A stretch of 64,000 bases of DNA. Source: Paraglaciecola sp. L1A13. GTDB taxonomy: Bacteria; Pseudomonadota; Gammaproteobacteria; Enterobacterales; Alteromonadaceae. The notes beneath the pieces are model-generated. The model ran no database searches and was not told the origin of the DNA. It was given only the letters and a program-made list of their open reading frames with translations. The stretch lies in NCBI RefSeq assembly GCF_009796745.1, contig NZ_CP047024.1, positions 3,286,001 through 3,350,000 on the forward strand, read 5' to 3'. This document shows positions 32,328 through 43,696 of the stretch, piece after piece; position 1 is the stretch's first letter, and every line of letters begins with the position of its first letter. The position numbers and the translations under genes were made by a program.

Positions 32328-33512
32328 TTAGTTGAGCATTTCAAATGCAATTGCGGTTGCTTCACCGCCACCGATGCAAATAGCCGCAACGCCTTTTTTC
32401 AAATTACGTTGCTTCATAGCATGTAATAAAGTCACGATGATACGCGCACCTGATGCACCAATTGGGTGACCTAAAGCGCATGCTCCGCCCTTTACATTGA
32501 CTTTAGCGGGATCAAGTCCAAGTTTGCTCATACCCAGCATAGTCACCATGGCAAAAGCTTCGTTGATCTCAAATAAATCAACGTCATCTTTTGACCAACC
32601 AGTTTGAGCGAATAACTTTTCCATTGCGCCTACTGGTGCCACGGTAAAGTTTTCTGGCTCTATCGCATTTGAACTATGTCCAACAATACGGGCCAACGGT
32701 GTATACCCTTGCGCTTTAGCCTCTGATTCACTCATTACTAATAACGCTGCTGCACCATCAGATATGGAGCTTGAATTAGCTGCGGTCACGGTGCCATCTT
32801 TGGTAAATGCGGGACGTAGAGAAGGTATTTTCTCAGGACGCGCATTACCAGGCCCTTCATCATTTTCAATCACAACCTCACCTTTGCGAGACGTAATGGT
32901 GACGGGCGTAATTTCGTCTTTAAATAATCCATTGGCAATAGCGTCACTGGCTTTTGTCAAAGAACTTAGCGCAAACTCATCCATTTGCTCTCGAGTGATA
33001 TTTTCTTCATCAGCTTTAGATTGGGCAAAACAACCCATGGCCTTGCCATCATAAGCATTCTCGAGACCATCTAACATCATATGATCCAGCATCTGGCCAT
33101 GGCCCATACGATAGCCTTGACGTCCTTTTGGCAAGATATAAGGAGCATTGGTCATGCTTTCCATACCACCAGCGACCACTACTTTAGCACTCCCCGCTTT
33201 GATTAAGTCGTGGGCTAACATCACCGCTTTCATACCAGAACCACACACTTTATTGAGTGTGATTGCGCCGCTTGCTAAAGGAAGGCCAGCTTTTATGCTC
33301 GCCTGTCGTGCTGGGGCTTGGCCGAGTCCAGCCGGCAAAACGCAACCCATAATAACTTCATCTACTACAGGTCTATTAGCGCCGGCTTCATCTAACACCG
33401 CTCGGATAGCACTCGCTCCCAAATCACATGCACTTAGTGCCGACAAGCCGCCCATAAACCCACCCAAAGGGGTGCGTTTCGCACTTACAATTACCACCGA
33501 ATCGCTACTCAT
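32328..33512 (-). CDS. acetyl-CoA C-acyltransferase (thiolase), AtoB-like
   Basis: Predicted 394-residue thiolase. The acyl-accepting Cys90 is in NKVCGSGMKAV, the catalytic His in GHPIGASG and the second Cys in CIGGGEA near the end. Overall it follows biosynthetic/degradative acetoacetyl-CoA thiolases such as AtoB and PhaA. Next to the liu cluster, its likely job is splitting acetoacetyl-CoA from leucine-derived acetoacetate to two acetyl-CoA. It is divergent from liuR, with a LiuR-like site in between, so it may be co-regulated. The activating CoA-transferase or ligase is not in the window. Confidence 0.94.
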   Translation of the reverse strand: MSSDSVVIVSAKRTPLGGFMGGLSALSACDLGASAIRAVLDEAGANRPVVDEVIMGCVLPAGLGQAPARQASIKAGLPLASGAITLNKVCGSGMKAVMLAHDLIKAGSAKVVVAGGMESMTNAPYILPKGRQGYRMGHGQMLDHMMLDGLENAYDGKAMGCFAQSKADEENITREQMDEFALSSLTKASDAIANGLFKDEITPVTITSRKGEVVIENDEGPGNARPEKIPSLRPAFTKDGTVTAANSSSISDGAAALLVMSESEAKAQGYTPLARIVGHSSNAIEPENFTVAPVGAMEKLFAQTGWSKDDVDLFEINEAFAMVTMLGMSKLGLDPAKVNVKGGACALGHPIGASGARIIVTLLHAMKQRNLKKGVAAICIGGGEATAIAFEMLN

Positions 33513-33577
33513 TTTGCTCTCCTCAATATTATTTCAGTACACCGCATCATTTTAAGTCAATAAAAACACGGAGTTAG

Positions 33578-33593
33578 TTAACGTTACGTAAAA
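33578..33593. promoter_or_regulatory. second LiuR-like half-palindrome, before the thiolase gene
   Basis: TTAACGTTACGTAAAA resembles the perfect palindrome 104 bases further right, but its half-sites are one base closer. It lies 66 bases upstream of the thiolase start. Binding is inferred. Confidence 0.45.
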
Positions 33594-33696
33594 ATAAACC
33601 AGACTTCTTTTAACAAAAAGTAAATGACAGAAAAATATTTTTTATCTATCAATGTTGACGAATTGTAACTCATACTTTACCTTACATTAACCTACA

Positions 33697-33714
33697 CTTT
33701 ACGTTAACGTAAAG
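33697..33714. promoter_or_regulatory. LiuR operator palindrome
   Basis: CTTTACGTTAACGTAAAG is a perfect 18-bp palindrome, 55 bases before the liuR start. It matches the type of inverted repeat bound by LiuR in gammaproteobacteria (TTTACGT...ACGTAAA). It likely controls liuRABCDE. Confidence 0.82.
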
Positions 33715-33769
33715 GCTGACGTAATAAATATTTACCTAATAACCCATAATTTTGTCACAAGGCCGAACC

Positions 33770-34165
33770 ATGACCGAAAAAATTTACACGATAGGCGAAT
33801 TAGCAAAAAATCTTGATATTACTTCACGTTCAATTCGTTTTTACGAAGAATCAGGACTACTGAACCCTACGCGTAATGGACAAAACCGAGTTTATAAGAA
33901 AAAAGACAAAGTACGTTTAAAGCTAATATTACGCGGTAAACGCTTGGGTTTTTCCTTGGCTGAAACCAAGACCCTATTTGACTTATATGACAGCAATCAA
34001 AATTCAGAAGCCCAACTAGAAGCCATGCTTAGTATGACTGAGCAAAAACGTATCGTGATGAATCAACAACTAGAAGATATTAAAGCCTTAATGATGGAGC
34101 TCGATGACGTAGAAGCCCGTTGTAAAGACGAACTGACCACAATTAAGCAAGGAAAAACAGCATGA
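33770..34165 (+). CDS. liuR: MerR-family regulator of leucine/isovalerate degradation
   Basis: Predicted 131-residue MerR-type regulator. The helix-turn-helix and wing are in [26 protein letters not shown] and [23 protein letters not shown], followed by a coiled-coil dimerisation helix. The C-terminus keeps a single Cys (VEARCKDEL). Position as first gene of the liu operon and the palindrome upstream identify it as LiuR, known to repress branched-chain acyl-CoA degradation genes. ATG 33770 has AAGG eight bases upstream; an earlier TTG at 33752 is less likely. Its stop overlaps the liuA start. Confidence 0.95.
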   Translation: MTEKIYTIGELAKNLDITSRSIRFYEESGLLNPTRNGQNRVYKKKDKVRLKLILRGKRLGFSLAETKTLFDLYDSNQNSEAQLEAMLSMTEQKRIVMNQQLEDIKALMMELDDVEARCKDELTTIKQGKTA

Positions 34166-35331
34166 ATGCCCCTTACCCTACTCTGAACTTCGGTCTTGGC
34201 GAAGACATCGATATGTTACGCGAGCATGTATATAACTTCGCTCAAGGTGAGATAGCACCACTAGCTGAAAAATCAGATCTGGAAAATAGCTTTCCCAATC
34301 AATTATGGCCAAAACTAGGCGAAATGGGACTCTTAGGTGTAACGGTTGCCGAGCAATATGGTGGCTCTAATATGGGCTACTTAGCCCATGTTGTAGCAAT
34401 GGAAGAAGTCAGTCGTGCATCTGCCGGTATTGGCTTAAGTTACGGCGCTCATTCAAACTTATGCGTGAATCAAATTCATAAAAATGGATCTGAGGCGCAA
34501 AAAGAAAAATATCTACCTAAGTTGGTCAGTGGCGAACATATCGGTGCTTTGGCGATGAGTGAACCTAATGCAGGCTCCGATGTTGTCAGTATGAAGCTGC
34601 GCGCTGATAAAGAAGGCGACCACTATATTCTCAATGGTAATAAAATGTGGATCACCAACGGACCAGATGCCCATACTTTTGTGATTTACGCCAAAACTGA
34701 TCTTAGCGCAGGTTCAAAAGGAATGAGTGCGTTTATCGTTGAGCGTGGTACAGAGGGTTTTAGTCAAGCACAAAAACTCGACAAGTTAGGCATGCGTTCA
34801 TCGAATACCTGCGAACTGGTCTTTATTGATTGCCCTGTTCCAGCTGAAAATATGATCCGTAATGAGGGTGATGGTGTTCGCGTGCTAATGAGCGGATTAG
34901 ATTATGAACGCCTTGTTCTATCCGGTGGTCCGCTTGGGATTATGCAAGCCTGTATGGATTTAGTGGTGCCTTATATTCACGACCGTAAGCAATTCGGACA
35001 GTCCATAGGCGAGTTTCAATTGGTACAAGGCAAGATTGCCGATATGTACACTCAAATGAACGCCGCCCGAGCCTATGTATACACAGTAGCGCGTGCGTGT
35101 GACAGGGGCGAAACAACCCGCAAAGATGCGGCGGCCGTTATTCTATATTCAGCAGAATTGGCGACCAAAATGGCCCTTGATGCGATTCAGCTTCTTGGTG
35201 GCAATGGTTATATCAATGAATTTCCAGCCGGTCGCTTACTTCGTGATGCGAAGCTGTACGAAATTGGTGCGGGAACATCAGAAATTCGTCGTATGTTAAT
35301 TGGTCGCGAACTATTCAAAGAGTCAGCTTAA
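34162..35331 (+). CDS. liuA: isovaleryl-CoA dehydrogenase
   Basis: Predicted 389-residue FAD acyl-CoA dehydrogenase oxidising isovaleryl-CoA to 3-methylcrotonyl-CoA, passing electrons to ETF. Signatures: [18 protein letters not shown] and [10 protein letters not shown] (FAD/substrate), the catalytic-base region [17 protein letters not shown] with Glu in DYER as in isovaleryl-CoA dehydrogenases, and [35 protein letters not shown] near the end. ATGA overlap with liuR shows translational coupling. The identity is also fixed by the operon. Confidence 0.97.
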   Translation: MNAPYPTLNFGLGEDIDMLREHVYNFAQGEIAPLAEKSDLENSFPNQLWPKLGEMGLLGVTVAEQYGGSNMGYLAHVVAMEEVSRASAGIGLSYGAHSNLCVNQIHKNGSEAQKEKYLPKLVSGEHIGALAMSEPNAGSDVVSMKLRADKEGDHYILNGNKMWITNGPDAHTFVIYAKTDLSAGSKGMSAFIVERGTEGFSQAQKLDKLGMRSSNTCELVFIDCPVPAENMIRNEGDGVRVLMSGLDYERLVLSGGPLGIMQACMDLVVPYIHDRKQFGQSIGEFQLVQGKIADMYTQMNAARAYVYTVARACDRGETTRKDAAAVILYSAELATKMALDAIQLLGGNGYINEFPAGRLLRDAKLYEIGAGTSEIRRMLIGRELFKESA

Positions 35332-35432
35332 TTTAACCTGAAAAAAGCATATAACTCCCATCACGAGTTAAACGTTACTTTGCAACACAGTGCCATCAGC
35401 AGACTTGACGGCCATTAATTTGGAGCAATACC

Positions 35433-37040
35433 GTGCCCCGCATAATCAGTAAAATAAATTCCAAATCACAAGAGTTTGTAGAAAATGCAGCGCATATGCA
35501 GGCGCAAATAGATGATCTAAACGAAAAAATTAGTTTGATCAAACAAGGTGGTGGCGAGAAAGCGAATAAGCGCCATACCGATCGAGGTAAATTGCTGCCA
35601 AGAGTGCGTATTGATGAATTACTTGATGCAGGCTCTCCATTCTTAGAAATATCTCAACTGGCGGCATGGGAAGTTTACGACGACTATGTGCCCAGCGCTG
35701 GCGTTATTGCAGGTATCGGACGAGTTTCAGGTATCGAATGTATGATAGTCGCCAACGATGCCACGGTTAAAGGTGGAACCTACTACCCTTTAACTGTGAA
35801 AAAGCATTTGCGCGCACAAACCATCGCGCAACAAAACAACTTACCCTGCATCTACTTGGTTGATTCAGGTGGCGCCAACCTACCCCGTCAAGATGAAGTG
35901 TTTCCTGACAGAGAGCATTTTGGCCGTATCTTTTTTAATCAGGCCACCATGTCAGCACAAAACATACCGCAAATTGCCGTCGTAATGGGTAGTTGCACCG
36001 CCGGTGGCGCTTACGTACCAGCCATGGCAGACGAATCAATTATCGTGAAAAACCAAGGTACTATCTTTCTTGGTGGACCACCTTTAGTTAAAGCGGCTAC
36101 GGGCGAAGTGGTCACCGCTGAAGAATTAGGTGGTGGGGATGTTCACTGCAGAACATCGGGTGTGGTCGACCATTTAGCCAACAACGACCAGCACGCACTA
36201 CATATCGCCCGGGATGCAATTGCACGATTGAATCGCGTTAAACCTTTGGCTTTGGATGTGAAGGTAAGCGTAGATCCTATTTATCCTAAAGAAGATATTT
36301 ACGGCATTATCCCTAAGGATTCGCGCCAACCTTACGACGTACGTGAAGTGATTGCCCGGGTGGTGGATGGTTCCGAATTTGACGAATTTAAAGCACTATA
36401 TGGTAGTACTTTAATTTGTGGATTTGCTCGTATATTTGGCTATCCAGTCGGCATTATCGCCAATAATGGAATTTTATTCAGTGAATCGGCGCAAAAAGGC
36501 GCTCACTTTATTGAGCTTTGCACCCAGCGCAAAATTCCTCTTATTTTCTTGCAAAACATCACCGGTTTTATGGTCGGCAAGCAATATGAAGCAGGCGGCA
36601 TAGCAAAGCACGGCGCTAAAATGGTGACAGCTGTCGCATGTGCTAACGTCCCGAAATTTACCGTTTTAATTGGCGGTAGTTTCGGCGCTGGTAATTATGG
36701 CATGTGCGGTCGAGCCTATGACCCACGTTTTATGTTTATGTGGCCTAACGCACGTATATCGGTAATGGGCGGTGAACAAGCTGCAGGCGTACTCTCCCAA
36801 GTAAAACGCGAACAACGTGAACGAGCAGGCGAAACTTGGAGTGACGAAGAAGAAAAAACCTTTAAACAACCCATTATTAATACTTACGAACGTCAGGGAC
36901 ACCCCTATTACGCCTCAGCTCGCCTTTGGGACGATGGTGTAATCGACCCGGCCGACACGCGCATGGTACTTGGGCTGTCAATTTCGGCCAGTTTAAATAA
37001 ACCAATTGAGGACACCCAGTTTGGGGTGTTCAGAATGTAA
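35433..37040 (+). CDS. liuB: methylcrotonyl-CoA carboxylase, carboxyltransferase (beta) subunit
   Basis: Predicted 535-residue carboxyltransferase moving CO2 from biotin to 3-methylcrotonyl-CoA. Crotonase-fold halves are visible: [16 protein letters not shown] and [17 protein letters not shown] in the N-terminal half, [20 protein letters not shown] and [38 protein letters not shown] in the C-terminal half, all diagnostic of MCC beta. The start is GTG 35433, with TTTGGAG eight bases before. A 101-base gap separates it from liuA, the only sizeable gap in the operon. Confidence 0.97.
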   Translation: MPRIISKINSKSQEFVENAAHMQAQIDDLNEKISLIKQGGGEKANKRHTDRGKLLPRVRIDELLDAGSPFLEISQLAAWEVYDDYVPSAGVIAGIGRVSGIECMIVANDATVKGGTYYPLTVKKHLRAQTIAQQNNLPCIYLVDSGGANLPRQDEVFPDREHFGRIFFNQATMSAQNIPQIAVVMGSCTAGGAYVPAMADESIIVKNQGTIFLGGPPLVKAATGEVVTAEELGGGDVHCRTSGVVDHLANNDQHALHIARDAIARLNRVKPLALDVKVSVDPIYPKEDIYGIIPKDSRQPYDVREVIARVVDGSEFDEFKALYGSTLICGFARIFGYPVGIIANNGILFSESAQKGAHFIELCTQRKIPLIFLQNITGFMVGKQYEAGGIAKHGAKMVTAVACANVPKFTVLIGGSFGAGNYGMCGRAYDPRFMFMWPNARISVMGGEQAAGVLSQVKREQRERAGETWSDEEEKTFKQPIINTYERQGHPYYASARLWDDGVIDPADTRMVLGLSISASLNKPIEDTQFGVFRM

Positions 37041-37052
37041 GGACGCCTGAGT

Positions 37053-37868
37053 ATGGACAACCCTATAATCTCAAATACTGTTACAGAGCATGTAATCTGT
37101 GAAATTGACCAACGTGGGGTGGCGACCGTTACCCTAAATAGGCCCGAGGTCCACAATGCCTTCGACGACATTTTGATTGCTCGTTTAAGCGAAATATTCA
37201 CTCAACTTGGCAATGATCAAACGGTACGCGCAGTCATTCTTGCTGCGACAGGTAAAAGTTTCTGCGCGGGCGCTGATTTGAACTGGATGAAGCGCATGGC
37301 GTCATACACCTATGAGCAGAACCTAAGCGATGCTAACAATCTAGCAACTATGTTGCACACGCTTAATACCTTGCCAAAACCAACCATTGCTAGAGTGCAG
37401 GGTGCTGCATTCGGTGGCGCTGTAGGCTTAATAGCTTGCTGTGATATGGCGGTAGGCAGTAAGTTAAGCAAGTTTTGCTTAAGTGAAGTCAAATTGGGGT
37501 TGATACCCGCCACGATTAGTCCGTATGTCATTCAAGCGATCGGTGAACGATACTCGCGACGTTATTTTACCACAGCTGAAGTATTCTCTTCGCGCCGAGC
37601 CAGACGCATTGGTTTATTAAGTGAGAGTGTCACCGAAGAAGAGCTAGATAGCACTATTGATAGCATGTTGGATAATATTCTTAAAAATGGTCCCCACGCT
37701 GTATCGGCAGCCAAACAGCTGATATTTGATGTAGTAAATCGTATTCCTGACGAGGCCCTTAGGAATACAACCAGCGAACGTATTGCTATAACGCGGGTAT
37801 CAACCGAAGGCCAAGAAGGTTTAGGTGCTTTTTTACAAAAACGTCGACCCAATTGGTATATCTCATGA
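37053..37868 (+). CDS. liuC: methylglutaconyl-CoA hydratase
   Basis: Predicted 271-residue crotonase-family enzyme hydrating 3-methylglutaconyl-CoA to HMG-CoA. Oxyanion-hole residues are in GKSFCAGADLNWMKRM and AAFGGAVGLIACCDMAVGS, followed by FCLSEVKLGLIPATISPYVI. The pair ADLNWMK and ATISPYV is typical of LiuC. It ends in an ATGA overlap with liuD. AAGGA lies before the ATG. Its place between the two carboxylase subunits matches other liu operons. Confidence 0.95.
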   Translation: MDNPIISNTVTEHVICEIDQRGVATVTLNRPEVHNAFDDILIARLSEIFTQLGNDQTVRAVILAATGKSFCAGADLNWMKRMASYTYEQNLSDANNLATMLHTLNTLPKPTIARVQGAAFGGAVGLIACCDMAVGSKLSKFCLSEVKLGLIPATISPYVIQAIGERYSRRYFTTAEVFSSRRARRIGLLSESVTEEELDSTIDSMLDNILKNGPHAVSAAKQLIFDVVNRIPDEALRNTTSERIAITRVSTEGQEGLGAFLQKRRPNWYIS

Positions 37869-39892
37869 TTAAAAAACTCCTAATTGCCAATCGTGGCGAA
37901 ATTTGTTGTCGTATTATCAACACAGCGAAGCGCATGGGTATTCAAACCGTTGCCTTATACTCGGACGCGGACAGTAAAGCACTGCATGTCAAAATGGCTG
38001 ATGAGGCTATTCATATTGGTCCATCGCCATCCAACCAGAGTTATCTAAAAATTGATAAAGTGCTCGCTGCTGCCAAAGCAACGGGTGCTGATGCTATTCA
38101 TCCAGGCTATGGATTTTTGTCGGAAAATGCGGGCTTTGCCAAGGCCTGCGCTGATAATAATATCATCTTTGTCGGCCCCCCTATTCATGCCATTGAAGCG
38201 ATGGGCTCTAAATCTGCAGCCAAGCATATTATGCAACAAGCCAATGTACCTCTAGTACCCGGCTATCATGGCGCAGACCAATCAGCTGCGCTTATCAAAC
38301 AACACGCAGACGACATGGGTTACCCTGTTTTACTTAAAGCCGCCGCCGGTGGCGGCGGAAAAGGCATGCGCCAAGTATGGAGCGCAGACGAATTTGACGA
38401 TGCGCTAGCGGCCGCAAAGCGTGAAGCCATGTCGAGTTTTAGCGACGATATCATGCTGGTTGAAAAATATTTGACGCAACCTCGCCACGTCGAAGTTCAA
38501 GTATTTTGTGACCATCATGGCAATGGTGTGCATATCTTTGAGCGTGATTGCTCTGTGCAAAGACGCCATCAAAAAGTGATTGAAGAAGCACCTGCCTTCA
38601 AAATGTCTTCAGCCCTACGCGCGGCCATGGGTGATGCAGCGTTAAAAGCAGCCAAAGCGATTGACTATGTAGGCGCAGGAACCGTCGAGTTCTTACTTGA
38701 TACGGATGGCAAATTCTATTTCATGGAAATGAATACTCGATTACAAGTCGAGCACCCTGTCAGCGAAATGATTTCAGGACAAGATTTAGTGGAATGGCAA
38801 TTACGCATCGCAGCCAATGAAACCTTACCTAAAACTCAAGATGAATTACGCATTAATGGTCACGCTTTTGAGGCGCGTATTTATGCTGAAGATCCAGACA
38901 ACGAATTTTTGCCCGCGACCGGTATTCTACACTTACTGGAAACGCCACAAGAATCTGCTCATGTTCGGATCGACAGCGGAGTAGTACAAGGTGATGAAGT
39001 ATCTGTTTATTACGATCCGATGATCGCTAAGTTAATAGTATGGGATACAGACCGAGAAAGAGCGTTAGCACGATTAAGTCAATCTCTTGGAGAATACCGT
39101 ATTGACGGTGTTACCACCAATATCCCATTTTTACGTCGCTTAATCGATACTCAAGCCTTTAAAGATGAAGAAATTGATACGAGCTTTATCGAAAAGCATC
39201 ATGAGCAAATCTTCCAAAAAAATAGCTTGGACAGCAAAAACCAACTACTAAATTTAGCCATGTACTTGTCTTTGTCTGAGCAGCCTCTCACATCAGTAAA
39301 TAACCGGGACAGTCAATCACCTTGGGATCTTATTTGTGACTGGCGCGCAAACGATATATACGTAAATAACTACTCGGTTCTGTTGGATAATCAAGAGCAT
39401 GAAGTCAAAGTACAAAGACTAAAAGTCGATAATCAAGCGTGCACACCACAGGGTACGTTTATGATTGTTTTGCAGGGTCAGTCTTATCAATGTGAGGGGC
39501 AACTAACTGGTAATCGACTACTCGCTACCATCAACGGACATAGCGAAAGTGTCACCGTAAACCAAATTGAACATGAATATGCAGTATTTCATAGCCATGG
39601 AATCGCTAAATTTACCCATGTGCAAAAAGACTTAGGGGTGAGCGATGACAATGAGCTACACGGTGCCTTTGTTGCGCCGATGAACGGTACGATTGTAGCG
39701 CTATTAGTTGAGGCCAATCAAAGCGTTAAAAAAGGACATACATTGATGATAATGGAAGCCATGAAAATGGAACATGCAATTAAAGCCACGCAAGACGGTT
39801 TAGTAAGCGAGTTTTATTATCAGGCAGGTGAACTCGTAGACGGTGGAGCCACATTATTGGACTTTATTGCCAGTGAGGAGCCCTCATCGTGA
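37865..39892 (+). CDS. liuD: methylcrotonyl-CoA carboxylase, biotin carboxylase (alpha) subunit
   Basis: Predicted 675-residue ATP-dependent biotin carboxylase with fused carrier domain. [17 protein letters not shown] starts the biotin carboxylase domain. The ATP-grasp loop is [14 protein letters not shown], followed by [17 protein letters not shown] (catalytic Glu and Arg). The C-terminal carrier carries the biotinylation site MEAMKMEH, with Lys near residue 634. ATG 37865 overlaps the liuC stop; a TTG 12 bases upstream is rejected. It partners LiuB in the MCC holoenzyme. Confidence 0.97.
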   Translation: MIKKLLIANRGEICCRIINTAKRMGIQTVALYSDADSKALHVKMADEAIHIGPSPSNQSYLKIDKVLAAAKATGADAIHPGYGFLSENAGFAKACADNNIIFVGPPIHAIEAMGSKSAAKHIMQQANVPLVPGYHGADQSAALIKQHADDMGYPVLLKAAAGGGGKGMRQVWSADEFDDALAAAKREAMSSFSDDIMLVEKYLTQPRHVEVQVFCDHHGNGVHIFERDCSVQRRHQKVIEEAPAFKMSSALRAAMGDAALKAAKAIDYVGAGTVEFLLDTDGKFYFMEMNTRLQVEHPVSEMISGQDLVEWQLRIAANETLPKTQDELRINGHAFEARIYAEDPDNEFLPATGILHLLETPQESAHVRIDSGVVQGDEVSVYYDPMIAKLIVWDTDRERALARLSQSLGEYRIDGVTTNIPFLRRLIDTQAFKDEEIDTSFIEKHHEQIFQKNSLDSKNQLLNLAMYLSLSEQPLTSVNNRDSQSPWDLICDWRANDIYVNNYSVLLDNQEHEVKVQRLKVDNQACTPQGTFMIVLQGQSYQCEGQLTGNRLLATINGHSESVTVNQIEHEYAVFHSHGIAKFTHVQKDLGVSDDNELHGAFVAPMNGTIVALLVEANQSVKKGHTLMIMEAMKMEHAIKATQDGLVSEFYYQAGELVDGGATLLDFIASEEPSS

Positions 39893-40797
39893 ACCGCAAT
39901 TTACCTAAATATGTCAAAATTGTTGAAGTCGGTCCAAGGGACGGGCTGCAAAATGAGAAGCAAAATATCGATTTGGCGACCAAAGTAACCTTAGTCGAAG
40001 AACTGGCGAAAGCGGGCTTAACGATGATTGAAACGGGCAGTTTCGTATCACCCAAATGGGTACCCCAAATGGCGGATTCATCACAGGTATTCTGTGCTAT
40101 TGATCGCAAAAAAGGGGTGACGTACAGTGCATTAACGCCTAATTTAAAAGGTTTTGAGGCCGCAATGCTGGCCAGTGCCGATGAAGTCGCTATTTTTGGC
40201 TCAGCATCTGAAACCTTTTCTCAGAAGAATATAAATTGTTCTATTGGCGAAAGCCTCGAGCGTTTTGAGCCTGTTATAGTTGCAGCTAAAGCACAGGGTA
40301 TAAAAGTTAGAGGCTATGTTTCTTGTGTCTTAGGTTGCCCATATGAAGGGGATATCCCCCCCGAAAGCGTTGCTAGGGTAGCAAAAACCCTTCTCGACAT
40401 GGGGTGCTACGAGATTTCCTTGGGAGATACTATCGGTGTGGGTACGCCCATCGCAACCGAATCTATGCTTACAGCCGTATTAGAAATCATACCTAAATCA
40501 GCAATTGCTGTTCACTTTCACGATACCTATGGCCAAGCATTAGCCAATATTTTAGTTGCCCTGCAACTAGGTATTAATACGGTGGATAGCGCAGTAGCGG
40601 GGTTAGGAGGGTGTCCGTACGCAAAAGGCGCATCGGGTAATGTAGCCACCGAAGATGTGGTTTATATGCTAAATGGTATGGGTATTTCAAGTGGAATAGA
40701 TTTGACTTTGTTAGCACAGGCCGGTCGTCATGTCTGTGCTAAATTGGGCATTAATTCGACTTCAAAGGTTGCCAATATATTAGCCCAAAATGATTAG
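39889..40797 (+). CDS. liuE: hydroxymethylglutaryl-CoA lyase
   Basis: Predicted 302-residue TIM-barrel lyase splitting HMG-CoA into acetyl-CoA and acetoacetate, the last step of leucine breakdown. It shows [16 protein letters not shown] at the start, [56 protein letters not shown] (metal His) and the catalytic Cys loop [24 protein letters not shown]. It begins with GTG in a 4-nt overlap with liuD, with GAGGAG upstream. It is the last gene of the operon. Confidence 0.97.
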   Translation: MNRNLPKYVKIVEVGPRDGLQNEKQNIDLATKVTLVEELAKAGLTMIETGSFVSPKWVPQMADSSQVFCAIDRKKGVTYSALTPNLKGFEAAMLASADEVAIFGSASETFSQKNINCSIGESLERFEPVIVAAKAQGIKVRGYVSCVLGCPYEGDIPPESVARVAKTLLDMGCYEISLGDTIGVGTPIATESMLTAVLEIIPKSAIAVHFHDTYGQALANILVALQLGINTVDSAVAGLGGCPYAKGASGNVATEDVVYMLNGMGISSGIDLTLLAQAGRHVCAKLGINSTSKVANILAQND

Positions 40798-40843
40798 CAA
40801 ATAAGCTACTCCAGTTTTTACGCTGTAATTACAGGTAAGCTAT

Positions 40844-41281
40844 TTAATCTGATAGCTTCATTATTTGCTGTATTAACCACCACTTAGCCTGCTTTTTATC
40901 AGGGAAAAAACGGTAATTTTCGCCGGCGTCATCAAATACTTGTGCCAAATGACGTTTTGAAAATGCCGGTGTATTTGACTGTTCTACGACCATGGCCGTT
41001 GCGACTCTACCCAACGCTTTTTGAGCTTGTATAACTTTTGATAAAAATGCTGCCGCGTCAGGAACATAAATCGGGTCTCCATGCAGCACAACTAATGCCC
41101 CCCAGCGACTACCGCTCAGTTGTTTCAATATGGGTTCCATGTGCTTTTCAGACTCCATTACAGATTCCAAATTCCACGGTCCATGACCTTCTACCAATAA
41201 AATGTTATCAACAACATCAAGCTCTACGCTGCCATGGGTGGGAAATCGACTCATATCACCTCTCAAATCAATTACTTTCAC
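40844..41281 (-). CDS. hypothetical protein, STAS-like paralogue
   Basis: Predicted 145-residue soluble protein, paralogous to the product at 23016-23468. It has an N-terminal strand pair (VELDVVDNILLVEGHGPW), a conserved SRWGALVVLHGDPIYV segment with the small-residue/acidic pattern of STAS-like folds, and VATAMVVEQSNTPAFSKRHLAQVFDDAGENYRFFPDKKQAKWWL towards the end. No signal peptide. It converges on liuE, 46 nt away. Function unknown; two copies in one window suggest a multigene family in this genome. Confidence 0.7.
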   Translation of the reverse strand: MKVIDLRGDMSRFPTHGSVELDVVDNILLVEGHGPWNLESVMESEKHMEPILKQLSGSRWGALVVLHGDPIYVPDAAAFLSKVIQAQKALGRVATAMVVEQSNTPAFSKRHLAQVFDDAGENYRFFPDKKQAKWWLIQQIMKLSD

Positions 41282-41363
41282 AGTTATCCCATAATGGGAG
41301 ATTGAGATGTTTTCAACTAAAAGCTATGGATCACACCTAGATTAAACCCGTGCGAACCCCACT

Positions 41364-41900
41364 TTACAATCGCTGAAATTCTGCTTCGGATATAACTTTC
41401 AAATTTTCTAAACCCATCTGCAAGTCTTCGCCAATCATACGATCCATAAAGAAAGCAACATAGTGCAACAACGGATTTCCACCTACATCGCCGTAATCAT
41501 GCCAAATAACAACAGTTTCACCGTCTTTATCACGCAACGTAAGTTCGCCTGTTGAACCCATCCCCATATCGGGAAAGGTCAACGTGTAAATAAATCGCTG
41601 ATCTTCTTCGATCGCAATCACTTCCATTTCTCCATTCCCTTGGGACTCACTTTGCCACGTTGAACTCATCCCTACAGCTGCATCAGGACCTGCGTATGCC
41701 ACTTGCATATTAGGATCGCGCTTGAACCACACGCCCCAATTTTGCCATTGACGTAAATCTTTTACATTGTCGAATATGATATTTGCCGGAGCATTTATTC
41801 TAATGGTACGTACAACCTTAAAATCTGAAGGTAAACACCAACCTACCACAACTAAAAAAATCAAAAATGCAACAATCCCCAAGCCTAACTTTTTCAACAT
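41364..41900 (-). CDS. SRPBCC-family membrane-anchored protein
   Basis: Predicted 178-residue protein. One membrane helix at residues 6-22 (IVAFLIFLVVVGWCL) anchors a START/SRPBCC-like domain: IRINAPANIIFDNVKDLRQWQNWGVWFK is the classic beginning of polyketide-cyclase/ligand-binding folds, followed by MEVIAIEEDQRFIYTLTF and a final helix (MGLENLKVISEAE). Members bind hydrophobic ligands; none can be named here. ATG 41900 is chosen since GAGGAG lies just upstream. The GTG frame start 15 bases earlier overlaps that ribosome site. Confidence 0.85.
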   Translation of the reverse strand: MLKKLGLGIVAFLIFLVVVGWCLPSDFKVVRTIRINAPANIIFDNVKDLRQWQNWGVWFKRDPNMQVAYAGPDAAVGMSSTWQSESQGNGEMEVIAIEEDQRFIYTLTFPDMGMGSTGELTLRDKDGETVVIWHDYGDVGGNPLLHYVAFFMDRMIGEDLQMGLENLKVISEAEFQRL

Positions 41901-42366
41901 GACGCAGCTCCTCACTCAACAGTGTGTGAAATATATAACATTTACTTAACACTTTCCCATGATTTACCGCGAATACATATACTCAGATCTTGGAAAAAAA
42001 ATTATATTAATCAAAAATATATCATAGCCTAACAGCACCATACGAGAAGAAAAACGACCAATCAAGTAAACTCTCAAAAACATGCATCACTTCATAGATA
42101 AGGACTAACTCAAAGCGAGTTTGGAATAACAGATAAAGAAAGTAAAACCTGTTCATTCGAAGACTCTATCGGCTCATATCAATTAAGTTACTAAATTGTA
42201 AAAAATTCGAGTCAATTCGACAATAAGCAAATTGAAATCAAAGCCAGCCCGTGCCACACTGGGATTCACGAAAACGGCTACCGAATAAATTAAAGTCCGT
42301 TATTGTGTCTCATCTGTGCACTACGAACGTCAAAAAAAAAATCAAATAAGAATGGAGTCAATTGTT
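41901..42366. other. regulatory region upstream of glgC, no gene
   Basis: About 460 AT-rich bases between the divergent SRPBCC gene and glgC. I see no reading frame worth calling and no clear riboswitch. The frame of glgC is open back to a GTG at 42316, but no ribosome site supports that start. Confidence 0.4.
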
Positions 42367-43629
42367 ATGCCCAATCCAAGTCCTCGTTATATTAGCAACC
42401 TGACCCGCGAAACCTACGCCTTGATTTTAGCTGGCGGTAGAGGTTCTCGTCTCCACGAATTGACCGACTGGCGGGCTAAGCCTGCTTTGTATTTTGGTGG
42501 GAAATTTAGAATCATCGACTTCCCATTATCAAACTGTATAAATTCAGGGATAAAACGTATTGGCGTCGTGACCCAATATAAATCTCACTCTTTGATCCGT
42601 CATCTCGTAAGAGGTTGGGGCCACTTCAGAAAAGAATTAGGAGAATCTGTAGAAATTTTACCTGCATCTCAGCGCTCATCAGGTAATTGGTACGAAGGTA
42701 CGGCCGATGCTGTGTTCCAAAACATCGATATCATTCGTGATGAAATACCTAAATATGTCATGATTTTATCTGGTGACCATATTTACAGTATGGATTATGC
42801 GAATATTCTTGCACACCATGTAGAGTCTGGCGCGAAGATGACTGTGAGCTGTATGCCTGTTCCAATCGAAGAAGCAGCAGGTGCATTTGGCGTTATGTCG
42901 GTTGATGAAAATTATCGTATTTTAGGTTTTGAAGAAAAACCAGAACACCCTACCCCATTACCTAATGACCCAACGCGCTGTCTTGCATCCATGGGCAATT
43001 ATGTCTTTGATACTGACTTTCTGTTTGAACACCTGAAACGAGATTCTCAAAATGAAGGGTCTGAGCGTGATTTTGGTAAAGATATTATTCCTTCAATCAT
43101 AAAAGAGCATGCTGTTTATGCTTATCCGTTTGCCAACGAAGACGGAGAAGTTTCCTACTGGCGAGATGTAGGCACCTTGGATTCTTTTTGGTTAGCGAAT
43201 ATGGAATTAGTATCACCTAAACCACCGCTTAATCTGTATGACAAAAAGTGGCCAATATGGACCTATCAAGAGCAGTTGCCACCAGCAAAATTCGTTTGGG
43301 AAGAATATAACCGCTGTGGTGCCGCGATTGACTCTGTTGTCAGTGGTGGTTGTATTATATCTGGCGCGACCGTGCGTAAGAGCTTGTGTTTCTCAAATGT
43401 ACACGTTCATTCTTTTAGTGAAATAGAAGAGTCTGTTTTGCTACCCGATGTAGAAATTAAGCGTAATTGTAAGATAAAAAAAGCCATTATCGATCGTGGT
43501 TGCATCGTGCCAGAAGGCATGGTGATTGGACACAATCATGACGAAGACAGGGCAAGAGGGTTTCGCGTTACCGCCAAAGGTGTTGTTTTAGTAACCAGGG
43601 AAATGCTTGGTCTTAAAGTCGGGATCTAA
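42367..43629 (+). CDS. glgC: glucose-1-phosphate adenylyltransferase
   Basis: Predicted 420-residue ADP-glucose pyrophosphorylase, the committed step of glycogen synthesis. [45 protein letters not shown] is the nucleotide-binding and allosteric region. [36 protein letters not shown] and [20 protein letters not shown] are further family motifs, and a C-terminal beta-helix follows. ATG 42367 has GGAG nine bases upstream. No glgA, glgB or glgP gene neighbours it, so the glycogen genes are not one operon here. A strong terminator follows directly. Confidence 0.97.
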   Translation: MPNPSPRYISNLTRETYALILAGGRGSRLHELTDWRAKPALYFGGKFRIIDFPLSNCINSGIKRIGVVTQYKSHSLIRHLVRGWGHFRKELGESVEILPASQRSSGNWYEGTADAVFQNIDIIRDEIPKYVMILSGDHIYSMDYANILAHHVESGAKMTVSCMPVPIEEAAGAFGVMSVDENYRILGFEEKPEHPTPLPNDPTRCLASMGNYVFDTDFLFEHLKRDSQNEGSERDFGKDIIPSIIKEHAVYAYPFANEDGEVSYWRDVGTLDSFWLANMELVSPKPPLNLYDKKWPIWTYQEQLPPAKFVWEEYNRCGAAIDSVVSGGCIISGATVRKSLCFSNVHVHSFSEIEESVLLPDVEIKRNCKIKKAIIDRGCIVPEGMVIGHNHDEDRARGFRVTAKGVVLVTREMLGLKVGI

Positions 43630-43646
43630 TCACTAGATATAAACCC

Positions 43647-43673
43647 AAAAACCAGACTTAGTCTGGTTTTTTT
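43647..43673 (+). terminator. rho-independent terminator of glgC
   Basis: AAACCAGAC and GTCTGGTTT pair around TTA, followed by a T run, 18 bases past the glgC stop. The A run on the other side lets it also serve the convergent hydrolase gene. Confidence 0.9.
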
Positions 43674-43696
43674 ATGGATTGATTTTATCCCATTTT

